A DNA stretch of 64,000 nucleotides from Polaribacter gangjinensis (GTDB lineage Bacteria > Bacteroidota > Bacteroidia > Flavobacteriales > Flavobacteriaceae). The translations under genes were made by a program, and so were the position numbers. Positions 1 to 7,175 of the stretch are shown piece by piece; position 1 is the stretch's first letter; each line of letters starts with the position of its first letter. The stretch covers positions 2,001,501 to 2,065,500 of the forward strand of contig NZ_CP150662.1 in the NCBI RefSeq assembly GCF_038024125.1, in the 5' to 3' direction. Under the pieces are notes generated by a model, which saw nothing but the letters and a program-made list of their open reading frames with translations, had not been told where the DNA came from and searched no databases.

Positions 1-1400
1 AACAAAGCGCTAAAAACAGGAATGATGAAAAATCCAGCACCTTTTAAGTAAAAACTGATTACAAAATTGATTATCAACCAAAAAAAGATGGGAGCAACTA
101 ACAAACTTGCAGGTTTTTCTTCTTTGAAAAAAGAGTTATAAATTTTTAGAATTACATATAAATTCAAGAATATAAAAGCAACAATATATCCATATCCATT
201 ATAGGTAAAACCGTGTAAAATATCTTTGTAATGAGGATGAATCAAAACGATTAATTTCCAAAGCAGATAAGAAATTCCTCCAGCCAAAACTGTTGAAAGT
301 AAAAACGGGACAAAGCTTTTTAAAGAACCTTTTATGGTGATTTTATTCAACCCAATTCCAAAGAAAAGAATCACTAAAAACAAAAAAGTGGCAATAAAAC
401 AAAAAGGTAAAACCCACGAAAAAGAGAATGTTAACATGCCAATAAAAGGAAAATTCACGTACACAAAATCCTCTGTTGAGTTTAAATTCTCCAAATTTGA
501 ATTGGCAAAATGGGGTAACAACGTCATCAAATAATCAGCTTGATGTAACAACGATTCACGATCCATCCGTTCAAAAGAATCTTGTGCTGTATGATAATCA
601 AAATGATCGCCAATAAATGCAAAATTAAAACCATTGATATTCGCATTTGCTCTAAAAACTGTCAAATCAGTATCATTTGGCAGCATTTTATAAATACTAT
701 ACATTAATGAATTTGCTGCAGGAAAATTAGGCTTTGCAGCTAAAAACTCCGTTAAAAGTTTGCTGTTTTTTCCATTTGTTTCTAATAACATATAACTAGG
801 ACCACCACTTCCACGTGCTTCAAAATTGAGCACCAAACCAATATTTTTTGCCCAAGGATGATGTGTAACAAAAGCTTGTGCTCCCAACAATCCTAATTCT
901 TCAGCATCAGTAAATAACAGAATGATATCGTTTTTATGAGCTGCATTTTTGGCTAAAAACGCTCTAATTCCCTCTAAAATAATAACTACTCCAGATCCTG
1001 CATCACTAGCGCCTGTAGAAGAAAACATGGCAGAATCGTAGTGCGAAAGTAATAACAAGGCTTTTCCTGAAGAGGTTCCTTGTAGTTTTGCAATGATATT
1101 TTCGGTATTTGTTGCTGCAAACCATTTTTTATTGACAGCTACTTTTTGTTGAATTTCAACTTCAAAACCTAATTTTTTGAGTTCTGAAACTAAGTAATTC
1201 TGAACTTCTTTATGCCCTTCAGAACCAACATAATGCTGTTTTTGACTGATGTTTTTTAAATGAAACAATGCACTATCTAATGAAAAACCTGTTTGAAGTA
1301 GCTCTTTTTGGCTTGAAATACTAGGTTTTAAATCGGAAAAACTCCAGTAAATTGTCCCTAAAACTATAAGGATTGCAATGAGTGATGCGTATTTTTTCAT
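1..1400 (-). CDS. M28-family membrane metallopeptidase, 3' end outside window
   Basis: Zinc aminopeptidase of the M28 family with a C-terminal membrane region, resembling ER metallopeptidase-1-like bacterial proteins. Translation from the ATG at 1400 gives an N-terminal hydrophobic anchor (KKYASLIAILIVLG). The di-zinc peptidase motifs follow in order: LLSHYDS (first His/Asp), GASDAGSGV, FTDAEELG (catalytic and ligand Glu), and GDHFDYHTAQDS (last His). Beyond about residue 290 several hydrophobic helices follow (for example FSWVLPFCFIATFLFLVILF). The reading frame stays open to base 1, so the C-terminus is missing. It is divergent from the CBS-domain gene. The peptidase domain probably faces the periplasm, which is an inference from topology. 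The family is secure; the peptide substrate is unknown. Confidence 0.9.
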   Translation of the reverse strand, partial: MKKYASLIAILIVLGTIYWSFSDLKPSISSQKELLQTGFSLDSALFHLKNISQKQHYVGSEGHKEVQNYLVSELKKLGFEVEIQQKVAVNKKWFAATNTENIIAKLQGTSSGKALLLLSHYDSAMFSSTGASDAGSGVVIILEGIRAFLAKNAAHKNDIILLFTDAEELGLLGAQAFVTHHPWAKNIGLVLNFEARGSGGPSYMLLETNGKNSKLLTEFLAAKPNFPAANSLMYSIYKMLPNDTDLTVFRANANINGFNFAFIGDHFDYHTAQDSFERMDRESLLHQADYLMTLLPHFANSNLENLNSTEDFVYVNFPFIGMLTFSFSWVLPFCFIATFLFLVILFFGIGLNKITIKGSLKSFVPFLLSTVLAGGISYLLWKLIVLIHPHYKDILHGFTYNGYGYIVAFIFLNLYVILKIYNSFFKEEKPASLLVAPIFFWLIINFVISFYLKGAGFFIIPVFSAL

Positions 1401-1504
1401 TAGAGAAATTTGATTGCATAAAAGTATGAAAAAAAAACTTTGTTGATTTGTTGACTTCCATTCAAAAAAAATGTAAATTTCAATCAACTTAAAATCAATC
1501 TACT

Positions 1505-1975
1505 ATGGGAATTAAAAGCTTTCAAGGAAAAAGAGATACATCTCAAACAAACAAAGCAGAAGAACAAATTTTGGTTTCAGATTATATGACAACCAAATTA
1601 ATCACATTTAAAGCTGAGGATTCTTTGGATGATGTGATTGCTTTGTTGATAAAACACCATATTTCTGGTGGACCTGTTGTGAATGATAAAAATGAATTGA
1701 TTGGCATTATTTCCGAGACTGATTGCATCAAACATATTTCTGAAAGCAAATATTACAACATGCCTTCAGATATCAACAATACTGTAGGCAACAACATGGT
1801 AACAGATGTTGATACGATTGATAAAAATATGAATATTTTTGATGCCGCTTTTAAGTTTTTAGCTTCGCGCAGAAGACGTTTTCCTGTTGTTGATGAACAC
1901 GGCGTTCTTTTAGGACAATTAAGTCAAAAAGATGTTTTAAAAGCAGCTTTAAAGGTAAAAGGGAATACTTGGTGA
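1505..1975 (+). CDS. CBS-domain pair protein
   Basis: A 156-residue stand-alone protein with two CBS domains. After a short polar N-terminus the first repeat begins at VSDYMTTKLITF (about residue 25) and contains HHISGGPVVND and ELIGIISETDC. The second begins at GNNMVTDVDTI (about residue 98) and contains RRRFPVVDEHGVLLGQLSQKDVL. CBS pairs normally bind adenine nucleotides and act as energy sensors, but nothing here identifies a partner enzyme. The gene is monocistronic: the M28 peptidase is divergent upstream and the zinc-ribbon gene converges 23 bp downstream. The domain call is firm and the role unknown. Confidence 0.88.
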   Translation: MGIKSFQGKRDTSQTNKAEEQILVSDYMTTKLITFKAEDSLDDVIALLIKHHISGGPVVNDKNELIGIISETDCIKHISESKYYNMPSDINNTVGNNMVTDVDTIDKNMNIFDAAFKFLASRRRRFPVVDEHGVLLGQLSQKDVLKAALKVKGNTW

Positions 1976-1998
1976 TTTTCAAATTATTATTTAAGGGT

Positions 1999-2352
1999 TT
2001 AAATTTCCTTTTTAATCAATAAAAACAAATCATTTTCTAACGCTAAATAACCTTCATCATATACATAAAAATAGGTGTTTCCTGTTTTTGTTTGATAGAT
2101 GGATGTGAACAACTGAAAATCAAAACCTTTGTCATACAACTTGGTTCTAGAAACTTTGGTTTTGCCTGATGAATTTAATTCGGATAAAATTTTATAATTT
2201 TTTTTCAATCGATTATTGATGTTCCGAACCAAATTTTTGCTGTCTTTGGCAATACTATTGTTATACGTATTTCTGCAATAATCAGAGCAGAATTTCTTGT
2301 CAATTCTACCAGTAATTTTCTCACCACATTCAAGGCAATTTTTTTTAGTCAT
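1999..2352 (-). CDS. small zinc-ribbon protein
   Basis: A 117-residue protein whose first 30 residues form a four-cysteine zinc ribbon (CLECGEKITGR followed by FCSDYCRNTY). The remainder is Lys/Asn-rich and basic, then gives a predicted mixed fold (YLALENDLFLLIKKEI at the end). It resembles the DUF2116-type zinc ribbons found across Flavobacteriaceae. It starts 17 bp after the stop of the NUMOD4/HNH-like gene on the same strand, so the two are probably cotranscribed. Nucleic-acid binding is plausible from the ribbon and basic composition but is not shown. Function unknown. Confidence 0.75.
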   Translation of the reverse strand: MTKKNCLECGEKITGRIDKKFCSDYCRNTYNNSIAKDSKNLVRNINNRLKKNYKILSELNSSGKTKVSRTKLYDKGFDFQLFTSIYQTKTGNTYFYVYDEGYLALENDLFLLIKKEI

Positions 2353-2369
2353 AGCAATTACATTTTCTT

Positions 2370-2918
2370 TTATACTTTTATTTCACCCCAATTTTCTCCT
2401 GATTTAATTCGATACAATTGCGTGGTTGTGATACCAAATTGATTCGCAATTATTCGCAAACGAGTTCTTCTATTAGGATCTAGCAATTTTTTTTTGATAA
2501 CTCTTACTTTAGCTTCAGATAACTTTGCAGCGGGTTTTATACCAAATTTTGCAATTCTTTTTGGATTTTTTAATTGATGCATTGTTAACTCTTTTTGAGT
2601 TACCCATTGCAAATTAGAAACATGATTATTGGTTAAATCATGATCTTTATGAATTACAAATTTTGCACCTTCTGGTTTTTTTAAAAACACTGCTGCAACT
2701 GCCTTATGAACGTAAAATGCGGAAGGACTTTTTTTCCCTTTTTTTGGATATGAAAAGGTGTTGAAACTATTTATGGTGGTTAGTTTTTTTTCTTTAAAAT
2801 CATTTGTGGCAATTTCTCTTTTAACACGACCATAATTCGAGATTAAAATTTTTTCTTTTTCAGCATCGTATTTTTCATCTGTTAGCAATTTCCATTCTTC
2901 ATTCCTAAATGCTTTCAT
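2370..2918 (-). CDS. NUMOD4/HNH-like protein with C-terminal helix-turn-helix
   Basis: A 182-residue protein with homing-endonuclease architecture. It has an N-terminal NUMOD4-like segment (EEWKLLTDE ... ISNYGRVKRE, residues 6-35) and a central HNH-like core (VIHKDHDLTNNHVSNLQWVT, about 88-107). A C-terminal helix-turn-helix follows (AKLSEAKVRVIKK ... IANQFGITTTQLYRIKSGENW, about 130-178). The core keeps the first His, the Asn-Asn pair and the NLxWxT end of the family, so nicking activity is possible. It is not inside an intron or intein. It pairs with the zinc-ribbon gene and is divergent from ssb. A domesticated DNA-binding protein is as likely as an active nuclease. Confidence 0.8.
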   Translation of the reverse strand: MKAFRNEEWKLLTDEKYDAEKEKILISNYGRVKREIATNDFKEKKLTTINSFNTFSYPKKGKKSPSAFYVHKAVAAVFLKKPEGAKFVIHKDHDLTNNHVSNLQWVTQKELTMHQLKNPKRIAKFGIKPAAKLSEAKVRVIKKKLLDPNRRTRLRIIANQFGITTTQLYRIKSGENWGEIKV

Positions 2919-2960
2919 AATAAGGTTTTATAAGTGTAAATGTACAATTTTTATTTGATA

Positions 2961-2982
2961 GTAAACGACTACAAACGTTTAC
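2961..2982. promoter_or_regulatory. inverted repeat in HNH/ssb divergent region
   Basis: GTAAACG (2961-2967) and CGTTTAC (2976-2982) form a perfect 7-bp dyad with an 8-bp spacer, about 43 bp upstream of the NUMOD4/HNH-like start codon. This is compatible with an operator for a dimeric repressor. No regulator is identified. Confidence 0.35.
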
Positions 2983-3040
2983 AATCGAAAGTAATTGCTT
3001 TTCAACCGAATAAACCTTTTTTGCTGTCACATCTTTGCAG

Positions 3041-3058
3041 TGTCAAAACGAATTGACA
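3041..3058. promoter_or_regulatory. inverted repeat upstream of ssb
   Basis: TGTCAA (3041-3046) and TTGACA (3053-3058) form a perfect 6-bp dyad with a 6-bp spacer. It lies just after a -7-like element (CATCTTTG, 3030-3037) and 34 bp before the ssb start. Its position near the expected transcription start suggests an operator or a 5' leader hairpin. Confidence 0.4.
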
Positions 3059-3091
3059 AAAATAAATTAATCATTTTTTAAAACTTATCTT

Positions 3092-3427
3092 ATGAATACG
3101 TTAAGAAACACAGTACAGTTGATTGGAAGATTGGGTCAAGATCCAGAAGTAGTAACTTTCCAAGATGGAAAAAAAATCGCAAAAATTTCTTTGGCTACAG
3201 ATGATAGCTACAAAGACAAATCCGGTAATAAAGTAGAGCGCTCATATTGGCACAATATTGTTGTAAGTGGTGGTTTGGTAAAAGTAGTGGAAGGCTATGT
3301 TAAAAAAGGACAAGAAATTGCCATTGAAGGCAAATTAACAAATCGATCTTATGACACTAAAGATGGTGATAAAAGATACATTACAGAAATTTTGGTAAAC
3401 GAATTATTGATGTTAGGGGGAAAGTAA
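3092..3427 (+). CDS. ssb: short single-stranded DNA-binding protein
   Basis: A 111-residue SSB consisting of a single OB fold. It opens with NTLRNTVQLIGRLGQDPEV, typical of Bacteroidota SSBs, and continues with KIAKISLATDDSY, VERSYWHNIVVSG, VKKGQEIAIEGKL and YITEILVNELLML. It ends at GGK right after the last strand. The usual disordered tail and acidic DDxPF tip that recruits partner proteins are absent. The sequence carries no frameshift, so this is a naturally short form, probably a second SSB beside a full-length one elsewhere (inference). A terminator follows directly. The divergent HNH-like and zinc-ribbon genes suggest a DNA-metabolism locus. Confidence 0.92.
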   Translation: MNTLRNTVQLIGRLGQDPEVVTFQDGKKIAKISLATDDSYKDKSGNKVERSYWHNIVVSGGLVKVVEGYVKKGQEIAIEGKLTNRSYDTKDGDKRYITEILVNELLMLGGK

Positions 3428-3450
3428 ATCGTTAGTTCTTTTTGTTTTGA

Positions 3451-3486
3451 AAATCCGAATTTCTATTGAAGTTCGGATTTTTTTTT
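3451..3486 (+). terminator. rho-independent terminator after ssb
   Basis: AAATCCGAA (3451-3459) pairs with TTCGGATTT (3472-3480) and is followed by a run of T to 3486. It lies 23 bp after the ssb stop. Confidence 0.88.
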
Positions 3487-3567
3487 GCAAGATTTTCCTA
3501 AAATTTGTTTGTAAAAATCATCAAAATATTTTTTGTAACTTGTTGCGGTAAATTAAATCTGCTTCAT

Positions 3568-4029
3568 ATGCCAACATATACCTTATCAATCAATGGAAAA
3601 ACAAAAACTGTAACTGCTGATGCAGATACACCTTTGTTATGGATTTTAAGAGATGAACTCAATATGGTAGGAACCAAATTTGGGTGCGGAATTGCGCAAT
3701 GTGGTGCTTGTACAGTTCATGTTGATGGCATGGCAACTAGAAGTTGTCAAATGCCAATTTCTTTTTTAGAAGATGTAAAAATTACAACTATTGAAGGTTT
3801 GTCTGCTGATGGAACACATCCTGTGCAAGAAGCTTGGAAAGAAATTGATGTGCCACAATGTGGGTATTGTCAAGCAGGGCAAATCATGACAGCTGCTGCT
3901 TTTTTAGCAGAAAATAAAAATCCAACAGAAGAAGAAATTAGAGAAGCTATGCATGGAAATATTTGCAGATGCGCCTCATACAACAGAATAGAAAAAGCAG
4001 TGAAAGTTGCTTCACAAAAAATGTCTTAA
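3568..4029 (+). CDS. 2Fe-2S subunit of a molybdenum hydroxylase (IorA-like)
   Basis: Small electron-transfer subunit of a xanthine-oxidase-family enzyme, most like isoquinoline 1-oxidoreductase alpha. It has 153 residues, the normal length. The N-terminal plant-type ferredoxin domain has FGCGIAQCGACTVHVDG plus a later Cys (RSCQMP). The C-terminal helical 2Fe-2S domain has QCGYCQAGQIM and GNICRCASY. I chose the ATG at 3568 (MPTYTLSING) because upstream sequence in frame is not ferredoxin-like and the family starts here. No signal peptide is present, so export would have to be as a complex with the next subunit, whose start lies 20 bp downstream. The electron acceptor is unknown. Confidence 0.9.
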   Translation: MPTYTLSINGKTKTVTADADTPLLWILRDELNMVGTKFGCGIAQCGACTVHVDGMATRSCQMPISFLEDVKITTIEGLSADGTHPVQEAWKEIDVPQCGYCQAGQIMTAAAFLAENKNPTEEEIREAMHGNICRCASYNRIEKAVKVASQKMS

Positions 4030-4048
4030 TCCACTAAAAAAGAAACAC

Positions 4049-6265
4049 ATGGAATCTCAAACAAATATCGATTTTAGTAGAAGAAACTTCTTAAAAACAT
4101 CTCTTTTAGCAAGTGGAGGGTTGCTTATTGGCTTCAATCTTGTAGCAGCCTGTAAACCAAAAGCAATCATGCCAACATCTATTGAAAACTTAAATTTCAA
4201 TGATTTTAACGCATATATCAAAATTTCTGATGAAGGTTTTGTCACTATTTTTTCTCCAAATCCTGAAATTGGACAAGGAGTAAAAACTTCCATGCCAATG
4301 ATTATTGCAGAAGAATTGGATGTTGATTGGAATAAAGTTACTGTAGTTCAAGCTGGTTTAGACACTAAAAGTTTCAAAGGACAAATTGCAGGTGGAAGTC
4401 AATCCATAAGAAGTAATTGGAATGTGTTACGCCAAACAGGGGCAACTGCCAAGCAAATGCTTATCAATGCTGCTGCTCAAAAATGGAATGTGGATCCATC
4501 AACGTGTACTGCATCCAAAGGAATTATTTCAAATGTCAAAGGACAAACATTGAATTATGGAGATGTAGTAAAATTAGCAGCTACGTTGCCAATTCCTGAA
4601 AAAGTTTCACTTAAAAACATCAAAGATTTTCACATCATTGGCAAAGAAATTGTCAATGTTGATATCGATAAAATCATCACAGGAAAACCACTTTTTGGAT
4701 TGGATTTCAAAACAGAAGGAATGGTATATGCAACTGTGGTTAGACCTCCAGCTTTTGGTCAAACATTGGTTTCGTTTGATGCAACAGAAGCCAAATCAAT
4801 TTCTGGAGTGCTAGATGTGTTTACTATTGGAGAAAAAGCCCGAAATTTTTTAAGCAAAGGATATGTAAGTTGGACAGCAATTTTAAGTGAAAGTGATAAA
4901 ATTGTGGTAGTTGCAACGTCAACTTGGGCTGCATTGAAAGCCAAAAAAGCCATCAAAGCAAACTGGAAACCAGCCACTGAATTGGAAAGCTCAACGTTTC
5001 ATGATCAAAAATTAACCACGCTTTTAGATGGTGATACTTTAAAAGTAATTAGAGAAGATGGCAACATTAATGATGCTTTTAAACAAGCAGATTCCGTTAT
5101 TGAAAGAACGTATCATTCGCCATTTTTACCCCATAATTGCTTAGAACCTATGAATTTTTATGCAAACGTAACTGCATCAAAAATTGAATTGGTTGGTCCA
5201 ACTCAAACCCCAGAAGAAGTTTCAAAAGCAGTTGCTGTTTTGTTAAATAGAAAAGTAGAAGAAATTACAGTTGAAATGACGAGAATGGGTGGAGGCTTTG
5301 GAAGAAGATTGTATTCAGATTTTGCGATGGAAGCTGCAGAAATTTCTAATAAAATTCAAAAATCTGTAAAGATGGTTTCTGCAAGAGAAGATGATATGAC
5401 CACAGGTGTATATAAACCTTCTGTAAAATATCGCATAAAAGCTGCCATTAAAGACGGAAAAATCACAGGATATCATCTTAAAGAAGCTGCTATTAACGGA
5501 AATATGTATGGCTCAATCGCTCATTTTTTTCCTGCAGGATGTATTCCGAATTATAAAGTAGAGGCTGCTACCTATAACAGTAGTATAACCACTGGTGCTT
5601 GGAGAGCACCTTACACCAATTTCTTAGCGTTCGCTGAGCAAAGTTTTTTTGATGAATTGGCTGCTGCCATCAATATTGATCCAATTCAATTGCGTTTAGA
5701 TTTATTACAAAAGGTGAAAAATACGACAGATAAACGCATTCAATATTCTGGCGAACGCATGGAAAATGCCATTAAATTAGTCAGAGAAAAATCAAATTGG
5801 GGAAAAACTCCAAACGGAATTTACCAAGGTTTTGCAGCGTATTATAGTCACAATACCCATGTTGCAGAAGTAGCAGATATTGAGTTGAAAGATGGTTTTC
5901 CAATCATTAAAAAGGTAACTGTAGCTGTAGATTGTGGTGTTGTTATCAATGTTTCAGGAGCTAAAAACCAAGTGGAAGGTGGTGTAATTGATGGAATTGG
6001 ACATGCCATGTTTGGGGATATGTCATTTGAAAACGGAAAACCAACTGCCCAAAACTTTGATGTATATAGATTGATTCGCATGCAAGAAACTCCGAAAGTA
6101 GAAGTGCATTTTTTACAAAATGAGTCGTCTCCAACAGGTTTAGGAGAGCCAGGATTGCCTCCTGCAGGTGGTGCAGTTGCCAACGCAATCAATGCTGCTT
6201 TAGGGAAAAGAGTTTATAGCCAACCTTTTGTAAAAGCGTTAAAGAAGAGTTCTGTTGTGGGGTAA
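4049..6265 (+). CDS. molybdopterin subunit of a molybdenum hydroxylase (IorB-like)
   Basis: Catalytic subunit, 738 residues, of the isoquinoline 1-oxidoreductase beta / aldehyde dehydrogenase type of the xanthine-oxidase family. Cofactor and active-site blocks are present: TRMGGGFGRRLYSDFAMEA, TGAWRAPYTNF and, near the C-terminus, the Glu of GLGEPGLPPAGGAVANA. The N-terminus is a twin-arginine signal (SRRNFLKTSLL) followed by a hydrophobic stretch and LVAAC, a lipobox. The protein may therefore be a Tat-exported lipoprotein. I start at the ATG at 4049 because it places the RR motif near the N-terminus. It converges on the HDAC-like gene 7 bp downstream with no clear hairpin terminator between them. 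Substrate unknown (N-heterocycle or aldehyde). Confidence 0.9.
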   Translation: MESQTNIDFSRRNFLKTSLLASGGLLIGFNLVAACKPKAIMPTSIENLNFNDFNAYIKISDEGFVTIFSPNPEIGQGVKTSMPMIIAEELDVDWNKVTVVQAGLDTKSFKGQIAGGSQSIRSNWNVLRQTGATAKQMLINAAAQKWNVDPSTCTASKGIISNVKGQTLNYGDVVKLAATLPIPEKVSLKNIKDFHIIGKEIVNVDIDKIITGKPLFGLDFKTEGMVYATVVRPPAFGQTLVSFDATEAKSISGVLDVFTIGEKARNFLSKGYVSWTAILSESDKIVVVATSTWAALKAKKAIKANWKPATELESSTFHDQKLTTLLDGDTLKVIREDGNINDAFKQADSVIERTYHSPFLPHNCLEPMNFYANVTASKIELVGPTQTPEEVSKAVAVLLNRKVEEITVEMTRMGGGFGRRLYSDFAMEAAEISNKIQKSVKMVSAREDDMTTGVYKPSVKYRIKAAIKDGKITGYHLKEAAINGNMYGSIAHFFPAGCIPNYKVEAATYNSSITTGAWRAPYTNFLAFAEQSFFDELAAAINIDPIQLRLDLLQKVKNTTDKRIQYSGERMENAIKLVREKSNWGKTPNGIYQGFAAYYSHNTHVAEVADIELKDGFPIIKKVTVAVDCGVVINVSGAKNQVEGGVIDGIGHAMFGDMSFENGKPTAQNFDVYRLIRMQETPKVEVHFLQNESSPTGLGEPGLPPAGGAVANAINAALGKRVYSQPFVKALKKSSVVG

Positions 6266-6272
6266 AGTTTTT

Positions 6273-7175
6273 TTAAAAATAAATCTCTTGCGCCAAACGA
6301 AAGGTATTTGCATGTGCTTCTACAATCGTTTTTATATCAGGAGAATAACCTCCTCCCATAGAACACATCACAGGAATTTTGTCATCGAAACAAGTTTGTA
6401 ACACAAATCGGTCACGTTCTTTGCAACCCTCAATAGTTAGGGAAAGTTTGCCTAATTTATCTGTGGCAATCACATCAACACCACATAAATAATACATGAA
6501 ATCAGGTTTTTCTTGATGGATGAGTTTTGGCAATGTTTCCTTTAAAATCGACAAATAAGTTTCATCATTCGTATTATTTTCTAGCGCAATATCCAAATCA
6601 CTTTTTTCTTTTTGAAATGGGTAATTGCTTTTTCCATGCATTGAAAAGGTAAAAACAGTCTCATCATTTTGAAAAATTTCTGCAGTGCCATTTCCTTGAT
6701 GCACGTCTAAATCAACCATTAAAATTTTGTTTGCCAATTGCTTATTTTGCAAATATTTTGCACCAATTGCTTGGTCATTCAACATGCAAAAAGCTTCACC
6801 ACGATTTGAAAATGCGTGATGTGTGCCTCCTGCAATATTCATGGCAATTCCGAATTGAATCGCAAATTCAGATGCTTTCATGGTGCCATCAGCAATGATC
6901 ATTTCACGTTTGATTAGCATATCAGAAAGCGGAAATCCTATTTTTCTGGCTGCTTTTTGTGAAAGTGTTCCATTTAATAATTCAAAAAAATAGTCCGAAT
7001 TGTGAACTGTAAAAAAGTGTTTGTAATTGGGAATTTCAGGTTCAAAAAAGTTAGCTGTTTTGCAAGTACCTTCGTACACTAATTGCTGTGGAAGTAAATC
7101 ATATTTTTCCATTGGAAAACGATGACCTTCAGGCAATGGATGTTTATAAATAGGATGAAAAGCTATTTTTAGCAT
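6273..7175 (-). CDS. histone-deacetylase-family hydrolase
   Basis: A 300-residue arginase/deacetylase-fold enzyme of the bacterial HDAC-like group (class II/IV type), which removes acetyl groups from acetyl-lysine or acetylated amines. The active site is intact: tandem His in GGTHHAF (about 119-120), zinc ligands in MVDLDVHQGNGTA (Asp157, His159), the third ligand Asp in GVDVIATDKLG, and the catalytic Tyr in MGGGYS (about 277). Its ATG abuts the stop codon of the upstream sugar porter with no gap, implying cotranscription. There is no signal peptide, so it is cytoplasmic. The bacterial substrate is not known; acetoin-utilisation-like or acetylpolyamine activity are alternatives. Confidence 0.9.
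   Translation of the reverse strand: MLKIAFHPIYKHPLPEGHRFPMEKYDLLPQQLVYEGTCKTANFFEPEIPNYKHFFTVHNSDYFFELLNGTLSQKAARKIGFPLSDMLIKREMIIADGTMKASEFAIQFGIAMNIAGGTHHAFSNRGEAFCMLNDQAIGAKYLQNKQLANKILMVDLDVHQGNGTAEIFQNDETVFTFSMHGKSNYPFQKEKSDLDIALENNTNDETYLSILKETLPKLIHQEKPDFMYYLCGVDVIATDKLGKLSLTIEGCKERDRFVLQTCFDDKIPVMCSMGGGYSPDIKTIVEAHANTFRLAQEIYF

Noticed and set aside
334..534. Plus-strand open frame of 66 codons
   Set aside because: It is antisense to the membrane part of the M28 peptidase, whose frame is continuous and has clear motifs.
3505..3567. Earlier start for the 2Fe-2S subunit
   Set aside because: The extra 21 residues have no ferredoxin similarity and lie where the promoter should be.
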